Translations under genes and position numbers: made by a program
Shown: piece by piece, positions 1-5,904 of the stretch
Numbering within the stretch: position 1 is the stretch's first letter
Layout: each line of letters opens with the position of its first letter
The notes under the pieces: model-generated
Told to the model about the DNA's origin: nothing
The model's input: only the letters and a program-made list of their open reading frames with translations
Databases searched by the model: none
Source: a bacterium
GTDB taxonomy: Bacteria > Verrucomicrobiota > Verrucomicrobiae > Limisphaerales > J093
DNA length: 5,904 nt
Direction: 5' to 3'
NCBI GenBank assembly: GCA_021839785.1
Contig: JAKCAB010000471.1
Span: 1 to 5,904, forward strand

Positions 1-807
1 CCGCTGGACGAGAAGGAGTCGGAGTCACAAGTCGCCGCCAGTCGGGCCACCCTGCTGGGTGCCCAGAACGCTTACGAAACGCAGCAGAATCAGATCAAAA
101 GCCTCCTTGATGACCAGTTCGCCGTGTGGCAAAACATCGATCTGTCGCCCGCCGAACCGCTTGGCGCCGAAGCGGAGACCTTCAGTCTCCAAGATAGTTG
201 GTCCAAAGGCATCGCCCTCCGCCCCGATCTCCAGCAGGCCAAGATCGATCTGGAACAGCGCAACATCACGCTCAAGTACCAAAAGAACCAACTCTTTCCT
301 CAACTCGATCTCGTGGGCTCCTACGGCCAGAGCGGCAGCGGAAAGGAGTTCAGCGATTCGATGTACGTGACGCGCCAAGGCGCGTATCCGGGCTACTCGT
401 TTGGCGCCGTGCTGAGCATCCCGCTCGGGGGCAACCGGCAGGCCCGGAGCAATGTCCGCGCCAGCAAGGCCCAGATCGAGCAGTCGCTGCTGCGGCTCAA
501 GAAAATGGAACAGGACGTGATGGTGCAGATCAGCGATGCCATCGTCCAGGCCCGCACCAGCTACGAGCAGGTCAAGGCCACCAAGGAAGCCGTGGATTTC
601 GCGGTCGATGCCCTGAATGCCGAGCAGAAAAAACTCGAAAACGGCAAGAGCACCAGTTTCCAGGTCCTCCAACTGCAGCGCACGCTCACCACGCGCCGCT
701 ATGAAAACATCCGTGCCCGCGCCGACTACAATTCCGCGCTGGCACGCCTCGCCCAAGCCGAGGGCTCCACGCTCGAACGGCACCACGTCAACCTCGAAAT
801 CCGGTAG
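1..807 (+). CDS. TolC/OEP-family outer-membrane efflux channel protein, C-terminal part (5' partial)
   Basis: The reading frame is open from the first base to TAG at 805-807, giving 268 visible residues; family members usually have about 430-500, so roughly the first half lies left of the window. The protein should be a trimeric outer-membrane/periplasmic duct working with an inner-membrane pump and a periplasmic adaptor. Visible residues 1-40 are Gln/Ala-rich helix, the end of the first OEP repeat. Residues 64-260 form the second repeat: a helix at 64-98 with the family-typical RPDLQQA (74-80), the LFPQLDLVGSYG strand start (98-109), a beta strand with SFGAVLSIPLGG (133-144), then long coiled-coil helices at 145-258. 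The ending KLENGKSTSFQVLQLQ (211-226) followed by an ARADYNSALARLAQAEG-type helix is classic for the family. The exported substrate cannot be told. No hairpin plus T-run terminator follows the stop. It converges on the glycosidase genes, so it is probably a separate unit. Confidence 0.93.
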   Translation, partial: PLDEKESESQVAASRATLLGAQNAYETQQNQIKSLLDDQFAVWQNIDLSPAEPLGAEAETFSLQDSWSKGIALRPDLQQAKIDLEQRNITLKYQKNQLFPQLDLVGSYGQSGSGKEFSDSMYVTRQGAYPGYSFGAVLSIPLGGNRQARSNVRASKAQIEQSLLRLKKMEQDVMVQISDAIVQARTSYEQVKATKEAVDFAVDALNAEQKKLENGKSTSFQVLQLQRTLTTRRYENIRARADYNSALARLAQAEGSTLERHHVNLEIR

Positions 808-833
808 CCGCCAGCAGGTGCATCTCCGTTTTA

Positions 834-965
834 GGCGCGCGACCGTCCCGGTGCAGCCGCGGTGTCTCGCCGACAGCGAGGGCCAGGCCTTCGGTTCACC
901 CAAAACTCCGCGACACTCACCACTCCAGGTTTGGCGGGACGGTGCGGGTTGGACACCCGCGCGCC
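834..965. repeat. Nested inverted-repeat (structured) element
   Basis: The left arm 834-850 (ggcgcgcgaccgtcccg) is matched by two right-arm blocks. Positions 958-965 (cgcgcgcc) are the exact reverse complement of 834-841, and 935-943 (cgggacggt) are the exact reverse complement of 842-850, so the left arm is continuous while the right arm carries a 14-base interruption. A local hairpin, 944-949 (gcgggt) with 955-960 (acccgc), occupies that interruption and competes with the last three outer pairs. Inside lie a perfect 5-bp stem with a 5-base loop (866-870 ctcgc / 876-880 gcgag) and a pair at 900-904 (ccaaa) / 930-934 (tttgg). A fold on either strand is plausible. It could be a miniature inverted-repeat element, a REP/BIME-like repeat or an RNA; the family is not recognised. 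Confidence 0.5.
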
Positions 966-1061
966 TGCCGGTTTGCGACGCCCGCAGCTCGAGCGTTCGG
1001 CGAGCGCCAAAGGGCGAGGGCACCCGCCCGCGCGAGTTGAGATCCTGATGGTCCCGGCCTG

Positions 1062-1081
1062 ATCGGCGTTCATCGGCGATT
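1062..1081. repeat. Two-unit 10-bp tandem repeat near the GH50-like stop
   Basis: Two adjacent 10-base units, atcggcgttc and atcggcgatt, share seven leading bases. On the minus strand they contain the words GCCGATGAACGCCGAT. Very similar short gatgaacgc-type tandem words occur between genes in many environmental bacterial genomes (recalled, not searched). They begin about 8 bases beyond the GH50-like stop codon. Too short to assign a function. Confidence 0.4.
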
Positions 1082-1088
1082 TCAAGGA

Positions 1089-3191
1089 TCAATTGCCCAA
1101 CCGGAGTCGGTACATGCCGTCCGCCACCGCGCGGCTGGCCTGGACGGTTTCGGCGTAAGGCGTGTCCGCCACGTCCACGAAACCGATCTGGTAATTCTCC
1201 TCGTCGTAGGTCCGCCCGGTCGTGGGCTCGTCCTGGTATTGGAACCAATGCGTGCCCACAAATTGTGGGTGCCGCAGCGCGCCTTCCACGTAGCTCCGGT
1301 AAGCCGCCGCGCGTTCGGCCTGGTTCGCGACGGGCACCAAGCCGGTGTGGAACATGCCGCGGTCCAGCGCGCCGAAATGGAATTCGCCGATGATCAACGG
1401 CACGTCCGCGCCGCCGTTGAAACGAAACTCGGCCACGCTGCGTTGGTAGAGATTGTAGCTGACCACGTCGCAGTACTTCGCCGCCGCGGCCGCGGCTCGC
1501 GCGTTGACCCAGGCGAACCGGCAGCCCAGGTAAAGCTGGTGCGGCGCCACCGCCTTGATCGCGTCGCGCACCGTGCGGAAATACGTCTCCGCCGCGCGGG
1601 TGTAAAACGCCTTCAGATCCTCACCCGCCTTCGCGGAATCCGGTTTGGCCGTGCTGGCCAGCAGCGCGTCCCACGATTCGTAGCTGGCGCCCCAGCTTGA
1701 GTTCAGTTTCGCGATGTCGCCGTAACGCGCCTTGAGGTCAGCCAGGGAGGCGAGCTTCGCGGGTTGGTCGGGCGGCGAGGCGAGCGTTGCCAGCGCGAGC
1801 GAGAGTTCATCGCCCCAGGACATTTCGTTGTCGGAGAAATAGCCCAGACACCACGGGTCGTTGGCGCTGCCGTCCTTTTTGGCGGCCATCTGACGCGCCA
1901 GGCCGGCTGGGAAGGCGGGATCGAACACGTCCGGGAACTTGCCCCAATAGCCCTCGCTGCCGGCGATCATCCGCGTCCCGCGCGAGCCGATGGTGTCCGT
2001 GTACGGCGTCCGCCGCATCAGAGCCACACTCAGGTCGGACCAGTTGGCGATGGTGTTCAGGCCCCAGGCACGAAGCCGGCTTTGAATCACTTCCGGGTAA
2101 ACCTTGCGCCAATCCGGGCCGTACTTGCGCTTCAAATTCGCGCCCGCGAACGAAAAGCACTTCGGCGAACGGCCGGCGTAGTGCCCCTTCAAGGCGTAGG
2201 CCGAAGGCACGATGAACTCCGCGAAGTCCGGCTGCGGCCACGGCGGATTCTCGAACCAATCGTCGCGTTCCTCGATCGGCGTCGCGTCCGTGCTGCGCAC
2301 ACAGTCGATGCCCTGCGACCAGAACAGGTGCCCGGCGGGATCGACCAGCCACCACTTGCCGGCGTATTTCTCGACGCGGAAGAAACCAGTCGCTTTGAGC
2401 TTGGGCCCGTCCGCCCAGCCGCCGTATTGATCCCAACCGGTCGGCGCGCCGGACTTCGCCAACTCCTCCGCCTCCTGCTCGCGCCGCAGCTTCAGGTCTG
2501 CCTCCGAAGTCACCTTACCGGGCCAGGTCTTGTGCCGGTACTGGCCGAACGTGTCGATGAGCGGAAAGTACGGAGACGCGTCGCTGGTCCAGGCCGTGGG
2601 CGGCGTGTAAGACCCACTGGCGCTCAAGGCAAGCAACTCGAACGTGTGGTCTTCCTTCGGATGATCCAGGAAGACCAGGAACTGGCTGATGCGCGCCGGA
2701 TCCACCGTGTCGTTTCCGCCGGCTTTCACCGGATAACCGCGCAGGCCGAAGAGCTTGCCGGCCAGCGTATCCTGGCTCGCGCGTTTCAACTCCACGCGCA
2801 CCACACCGGTCGCGCCCGGTTCCAAACCCGTCGAGCCGGTGCGGCAGTTCTTCACGCCGTCGGCCCCGGGATTGTCCACGCGTAGATGCACGACGATCCG
2901 CTGCGGGCCAGGGTTGCGGACCTTCAGGTTGACCCAGGCGAATTCCGAAAGATCCCAATGGTTCTGCGGTGCCAGCAGCGTGATGCCCGGCCAAGGTTCG
3001 GTGTGCCCGGTGACGACGCGCACCAAGTCGCCGCTCGGCGAGATCTCGGCGCCCGTCGCGCGCACGGTTTGCGGGCTGAAGTCTTTGGCGAAATCGAAGA
3101 CGGTCCGCTCGGACATTTCCGCCGCCCAAAGGTGGAATTGACCGGCGCAAAACAAGCCAAGGGCGATTCGCGCAATCAAGGAGGTGTGCAT
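1089..3191 (-). CDS. Secreted GH50-like (beta-agarase family, clan GH-A) glycoside hydrolase
   Basis: This is a complete 700-residue enzyme expected to hydrolyse beta-galactosidic bonds in agar-like or related galactans outside the cytoplasm. The start is ATG at 3191-3189, because it opens directly into a signal peptide (residues 1-23 or 24: Arg at 8, a hydrophobic core to about 22, then LWAA). A longer TTG start at 3266 would put an Arg/Pro-rich tail before that signal. Residues 29-190 look like the beta-sandwich, CBM-like domain that precedes GH50 barrels. PLIDTFGQYRHKTWPGKV (210-227) and the following GGW...KATGFFR...GKWWLVDPAGHLF stretch (257-290) are GH50 hallmarks. The catalytic barrel follows: Glu456 in YFSDNEMSWG is the predicted acid/base and Glu603 in IIGEFHFGALDRG the predicted nucleophile. 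HWFQYQDEPTTGR (648-660) and the nearby NYQIGFVDV motif close the barrel. No Shine-Dalgarno motif is visible. It lies 196 bp downstream of the GH95 gene on the same strand and may be co-transcribed with it. Exact substrate is unproven. Confidence 0.88.
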   Translation of the reverse strand: MHTSLIARIALGLFCAGQFHLWAAEMSERTVFDFAKDFSPQTVRATGAEISPSGDLVRVVTGHTEPWPGITLLAPQNHWDLSEFAWVNLKVRNPGPQRIVVHLRVDNPGADGVKNCRTGSTGLEPGATGVVRVELKRASQDTLAGKLFGLRGYPVKAGGNDTVDPARISQFLVFLDHPKEDHTFELLALSASGSYTPPTAWTSDASPYFPLIDTFGQYRHKTWPGKVTSEADLKLRREQEAEELAKSGAPTGWDQYGGWADGPKLKATGFFRVEKYAGKWWLVDPAGHLFWSQGIDCVRSTDATPIEERDDWFENPPWPQPDFAEFIVPSAYALKGHYAGRSPKCFSFAGANLKRKYGPDWRKVYPEVIQSRLRAWGLNTIANWSDLSVALMRRTPYTDTIGSRGTRMIAGSEGYWGKFPDVFDPAFPAGLARQMAAKKDGSANDPWCLGYFSDNEMSWGDELSLALATLASPPDQPAKLASLADLKARYGDIAKLNSSWGASYESWDALLASTAKPDSAKAGEDLKAFYTRAAETYFRTVRDAIKAVAPHQLYLGCRFAWVNARAAAAAAKYCDVVSYNLYQRSVAEFRFNGGADVPLIIGEFHFGALDRGMFHTGLVPVANQAERAAAYRSYVEGALRHPQFVGTHWFQYQDEPTTGRTYDEENYQIGFVDVADTPYAETVQASRAVADGMYRLRLGN

Positions 3192-3209
3192 GACGACGGT
3201 TTTCGCAGA

Positions 3210-3233
3210 CCGCCGCTTCGCCGGCAAGGGCGG
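3210..3233 (-). promoter_or_regulatory. Hairpin just upstream of the GH50-like start codon
   Basis: On the + strand, ccgcc (3210-3214) pairs with ggcgg (3229-3233). After a one-base bulge at 3215, ctt (3216-3218) pairs with aag (3226-3228), leaving a 7-base loop. In the minus-strand transcript this stem would end 18 bases before the ATG at 3191, close to the ribosome landing site. A role in translation or transcript stability is possible but only inferred. Confidence 0.35.
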
Positions 3234-3275
3234 CCTTGGAACGCAACCAAGCGCTCGGTGTCTCAACGCCGGCGC

Positions 3276-3292
3276 GCGGCTGGCTCAGCCGC
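3276..3292. repeat. Perfect 7-bp inverted repeat (hairpin)
   Basis: gcggctg (3276-3282) is the exact reverse complement of cagccgc (3286-3292), with a 3-base loop gct. It would form a stable GC-rich hairpin on either strand. No T-run follows in either direction, so it does not look like a rho-independent terminator for the GH95 gene. It may be part of an interspersed repeat. Confidence 0.5.
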
Positions 3293-3387
3293 AGTCGCTC
3301 CGTCTTATGTCGCAACCCCTGCCCAGCCGGCGGCGCTCGGTTTCCACGACGTGGTTGGAGCAAGAACTGCGTCCCGCGGGCGAAGGC

Positions 3388-5904
3388 TCATTCGCCATTC
3401 CAAACCCAGGTTTCGCCGACCGCGAGCGTGCGTTCGCGCACAACCTGGCCGTACCGCAGCCGGCAAGGCTTGCCCAGCTTGGAGGTCGCCGCGGCGGAGG
3501 TCAGCCGGCCGTTTTGCCATTTCATCGCGATCTCGAAACCGCCGCGCGCACGCAGGCCGGTGACCGACCCCGCGGGCCAAGCCGCCGGCAGCGCGGGCAA
3601 CAACTCGATTTCGCCGGTGTGGCTTTGCAGCAGCATCTCGGCGATGCCGGCGGTGCCGCCGAAGTTGCCGTCGATCTGGAATGGCGGGTGGGCATCGAAC
3701 AGGTTCGGGTACGTGTTCCCGGCCAGCGCCTCGACCAGCATCTTGTGCGCGTGGTTGCCGTCGAGGAAACGCGCCCAAAAGTTGATCTTCCACGCCTTGC
3801 TCCAGCCGGTGCCGCCGTCGCCGCGGAAGGTCAGCGATTGCTTGGCTGCGGCGCAAAGTTGCGGCGTGCCGCGGGGCGTGATCTCCCAGCCGGGATAAAG
3901 CCCCCAGAGGTGGGAAACGTGGCGATGCGTCTCCTTGGGATCGTCCTTGTCCTCGAGCCATTCTTGAAGCTGGCCGTACTTGCCAATTTGATTGGGCGCG
4001 ATTCGTCCGCGCATTTCGGTAAGCCGCGCGGCGAAATCCCGGTCCACACCGAGGACCGCTGCAGCGGCCGCGGTGTTCGCAAACAAATCGCGGATGATCT
4101 GGTGGTCCATCGTCGGGCCCATGACCAGACCGCCGATTTCGGGCGAATTGGACGGGCCGCTGATCAGCCAGCCGGTTTTCGGGTCAGGCACCAGAAAATC
4201 GGTGAAGAACAGCGCCGCTTCCTTCATCGCCGGGTAGGCGCGCTGGGCGAGAAAGTTGGTGTCGCCGGTAAACAGGTAGTGTTCCCAAAGGTGATGGCAC
4301 AGCCACGCGCCGCCGGAGACCCAGATGCCGTGGTTCGAGGCGTTGATCGGTGCCGTGCCACGCCAAAGGTCGGTGTTGTGGTGCAGCACCCAGCCCCGCG
4401 CGCCGTAATGCGCCTGCGCCGTCTGGCGGCCGGTGACGGCGCAATCCGCGATCAAGTCAAACAGCGGCTCCGTGCACTCGGAAAGGTTGCCGACCTCGGA
4501 GGGCCAGTAATTCATCTCGGTGTTGATGTTCACCGTCCACTTGCTGTCCCAAGGCGGGCGGAGCTGGTCGTTCCACAACCCTTGCAGGTTCGCCGGTTGG
4601 CCGCCCGGCCGGCTGCTGGCGATGAGCAGGTAGCGGCCGAACTGGAAGTACAGGGCGGCCAGTTGCGGGTCCGGCGTCTTCGCCACGTTCTTCAAGCGCT
4701 GGTCGGTCGGCAGCCGGATGGCTTCCGTTTCGCCCACATCGAGCGTCACGCGGCGGAACAGTCTTTGATGGTCTTCGACGTGAGCCCGGCGCAGCACCGC
4801 GAAATCCTTGCCGGCAATCGCCGCCAGCGCCTGCGCACAACGCTCGGCGGGATCGGCGCCGATGTCGTGGTAATTCCGGAAACTGGTTGCCGCGACAAGC
4901 GTCAGCATCGCTGAGTCCGCGCCTTCAACGGTGATGGCGTCGTCGCTGACCGTGACTTTGCCACCTTTGACCTGAGCCCGCAGCCGGGCTTCGAATCGCA
5001 AACCGCCGTCTTCGACCTGACCGAACAAAGCCAGTTGGTCGCCGCCGCGCACCGCCGTCCGCGCGGAGCGATGCGGGCTGGTCAACCGCGCAGTGAAATT
5101 CACGCGACCTGGTTTGTCCGCCGCGATTCGCCAGACGATCGCCTGGTCGGGGTGACTCGCGAACGCCTCGCGCTCGTAAGCGGTGTCGCCATGCCGGTAG
5201 CGAACCCTGGCCACGGCCGAATCCAGGTCCAGTTCGCGGCGGTAATCGGTCACGTTCGTCTGTTCGGGAAAAGCCAGGAGCAGATCGCCAAAAGGCTGGT
5301 AAGCCATCTGATGCAGCGGAACGCTCATGAACTCCTTCATTGCCAGGTCTTCGGCTTCGCGTTGTTTGGCCGCGAAGAGCAATTGCCGGATTTGGGGCAA
5401 AAACTTCACGGCGCCTTCGTGCTGGTACTCGTGTGGTTTGCCGGTCCAAAGCGTGTCCTCGTTGAATTGCAGCCGCTCGCGGTCCACGCCGCCGAACACC
5501 ATCGCGCCCAGCCGTCCGTTGCCGATGGGCAACGCCTCGACCCACTGCGCGGCCGGACGGCGATACCACAGGCTGAGCGGCCCGGCCGGCGCTGCCGCCT
5601 CGCCGAGGAAGGCTCCGGCGAAGTCGGTGCTGAGGCTGCCGCCGGCCACTTGCAGCGCCAGGTTGCCCGCGACCGGCGCGATCTTGCTGCCTGGCTTCGG
5701 GCTGAATTGCCATTCACCGATCACCCCGGCGAGCGGTTGGGGATCGGCCGCCGCGGCGCGTTGCGCGATTTCGTCCGCGCTGAGCGCGCGACCGTACACC
5801 GCTGCGCGCAGAATCCGGCCGAGAAAGCGGTTGCCGTCCTCGGGATCGCAGCCGACGCGCAACGGCACCGTGCTGAGCGTCATCGGCGGAAAATCATTTC
5901 CGCC
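3388..5904 (-). CDS. LamG-GH95 alpha-L-fucosidase / alpha-L-galactosidase (5' partial)
   Basis: The frame is open through the right edge to TGA at 3390-3388, giving 838 codons. The ATG at 5883-5881 is internal, since seven in-frame codons precede it and it falls within a LamG-like domain. Numbering from that Met: residues 1-45 are the end of a LamG/concanavalin-like lectin domain ([18 protein letters not shown]). Residues 50-100 begin like another such domain (GEWQF) but are too short to be one. Residues about 105-365 are the GH95 N-terminal beta-sandwich, with [24 protein letters not shown] and [12 protein letters not shown]. The (alpha/alpha)6 catalytic barrel covers about 365-745 and a C-terminal beta domain about 755-828. 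Key residues are present: Asn452 and Asn454 ([15 protein letters not shown]), Glu582 as general acid (SGPSNSPE) and Asp738 (FQIDGNFG), matching the GH95 inverting mechanism as known from Bifidobacterium AfcA. It should release terminal alpha-L-fucose or L-galactose. The export signal lies outside the window. No frameshift is seen. Confidence 0.93.
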   Translation of the reverse strand, partial: GGNDFPPMTLSTVPLRVGCDPEDGNRFLGRILRAAVYGRALSADEIAQRAAAADPQPLAGVIGEWQFSPKPGSKIAPVAGNLALQVAGGSLSTDFAGAFLGEAAAPAGPLSLWYRRPAAQWVEALPIGNGRLGAMVFGGVDRERLQFNEDTLWTGKPHEYQHEGAVKFLPQIRQLLFAAKQREAEDLAMKEFMSVPLHQMAYQPFGDLLLAFPEQTNVTDYRRELDLDSAVARVRYRHGDTAYEREAFASHPDQAIVWRIAADKPGRVNFTARLTSPHRSARTAVRGGDQLALFGQVEDGGLRFEARLRAQVKGGKVTVSDDAITVEGADSAMLTLVAATSFRNYHDIGADPAERCAQALAAIAGKDFAVLRRAHVEDHQRLFRRVTLDVGETEAIRLPTDQRLKNVAKTPDPQLAALYFQFGRYLLIASSRPGGQPANLQGLWNDQLRPPWDSKWTVNINTEMNYWPSEVGNLSECTEPLFDLIADCAVTGRQTAQAHYGARGWVLHHNTDLWRGTAPINASNHGIWVSGGAWLCHHLWEHYLFTGDTNFLAQRAYPAMKEAALFFTDFLVPDPKTGWLISGPSNSPEIGGLVMGPTMDHQIIRDLFANTAAAAAVLGVDRDFAARLTEMRGRIAPNQIGKYGQLQEWLEDKDDPKETHRHVSHLWGLYPGWEITPRGTPQLCAAAKQSLTFRGDGGTGWSKAWKINFWARFLDGNHAHKMLVEALAGNTYPNLFDAHPPFQIDGNFGGTAGIAEMLLQSHTGEIELLPALPAAWPAGSVTGLRARGGFEIAMKWQNGRLTSAAATSKLGKPCRLRYGQVVRERTLAVGETWVWNGE

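Larger units (their letters stand above)
808..1088. other. Convergent intergenic spacer, repeat-like, no credible gene
   Basis: These 281 bases lie between the stop of the outer-membrane channel gene (+) and the stop of the GH50-like gene (-). Open frames cross the spacer on both strands, but they are antisense or out-of-frame continuations, with Arg/Pro/Gly-rich translations and no recognisable domain. The stretch is rich in short inverted repeats (see 834-965 and 1062-1081), including small stems at 987-991/1001-1005 and 1012-1016/1025-1029. There is no clear rho-independent terminator for either gene: the only T-run (829-832, tttt) has no strong stem before it. The base pattern suggests an interspersed genomic repeat or a structured transcript end. 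That reading is inference. Confidence 0.6.
3192..3387 (-). other. Hairpin-rich spacer / leader between the GH95 and GH50-like genes
   Basis: These 196 bases separate the GH95 stop from the GH50-like start on the minus strand. They contain no believable gene. They hold two strong hairpins (listed separately), a small near-palindrome at 3344-3354 (ccacg-a-cgtgg), and a repeated word pair: cgcaacc then gcgctcggt at 3242-3259 and again, with a longer internal gap, at 3311-3341. No good -35/-10 pair or Shine-Dalgarno motif could be picked out on the minus strand. It may be a read-through leader, a weak-consensus promoter region, or an inserted interspersed repeat. Confidence 0.5.

Noticed and set aside
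808..840. Rho-independent terminator after the outer-membrane channel gene
   Set aside because: There is a short tttt at 829-832, but no adequate stem directly before it.
25..1248. 407-codon minus-strand open frame crossing the outer-membrane channel gene, the spacer and the 3' end of the GH50-like gene
   Set aside because: It is antisense to strong TolC-family coding sequence and out of frame with the GH50-like gene. Its translation has no coherent domain.
1764..2885. 373-codon open frame on the + strand, antisense to the GH50-like gene
   Set aside because: It lies wholly inside a well-supported gene, its protein is Arg/Gly/Val-rich with no recognisable domain, and it has no separate context.
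3120..3191. Lipoprotein signal in the GH50-like protein (Cys15 in LGLFCAG)
   Set aside because: The residues before the Cys (GLF) do not fit the lipobox pattern, and hydrophobic sequence continues past it to an ordinary cleavage-like site at LWAA.
3192..3266. A 25-residue N-terminal extension of the GH50-like protein from a TTG at 3266
   Set aside because: It would place an Arg/Pro-rich tail before a normal signal peptide. The ATG at 3191 begins exactly at that signal peptide.
2515..3363. 282-codon minus-strand frame overlapping the GH50-like N-terminus
   Set aside because: It is in another frame of the same strand, Arg-rich and without homology signs. The GH50-like frame explains the sequence.
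3184..4914. Long open frame of 576 codons on the + strand, antisense to the GH95 gene
   Set aside because: It is a mirror of GC-rich codon use in the GH95 gene. Its translation is rich in Arg, Ala and Gly without domains or a membrane or signal segment, while the opposite strand has full GH95 motifs and catalytic residues.

Overview
The window is GC-rich and densely coding. It holds two convergent transcription units and no sign of a phage, transposase, CRISPR array, rRNA or tRNA. The organism is most likely a Gram-negative polysaccharide degrader of the PVC group, with Verrucomicrobiota (Limisphaerales/Pedosphaerales-like) as the first guess. That placement is inferred from the TolC-type outer-membrane protein, a LamG-GH95 multidomain enzyme next to a secreted GH50-like enzyme, the lack of a clear Shine-Dalgarno sequence before the one start codon that can be judged, and hairpin-rich spacers. 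No phylogenetic marker gene is present.

Left part (1-807, + strand): the C-terminal half of a TolC/OEP-family outer-membrane channel protein. It enters from the left edge, and its efflux-pump partners are expected outside the window. Then comes a 281-bp convergent spacer (808-1088) without a convincing gene. It carries nested inverted repeats (834-965) and a short 10-bp tandem repeat (1062-1081), and looks like an interspersed repeat or structured element.

Right part (- strand, transcribed right to left): a GH95-family alpha-L-fucosidase/alpha-L-galactosidase whose N-terminus, the end of a LamG-like lectin domain, runs off the right edge (3388-5904). It is followed after a 196-bp hairpin-rich spacer (3192-3387) by a complete, signal-peptide-bearing GH50-like (clan GH-A) glycoside hydrolase (1089-3191). 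Both enzymes keep their expected catalytic residues.

The pair suggests a small carbohydrate-utilisation locus acting on a galactan or fucose/L-galactose-decorated glycan: the GH50-like enzyme cleaves beta-galactosidic main-chain links and the GH95 enzyme removes terminal alpha-L-fucosyl or L-galactosyl units. This pathway is inference. No clearly new biological system was found. The best leads are the GH50/GH95 pairing, the unusual N-terminal architecture of the GH95 protein, and the structured spacer at 834-965.
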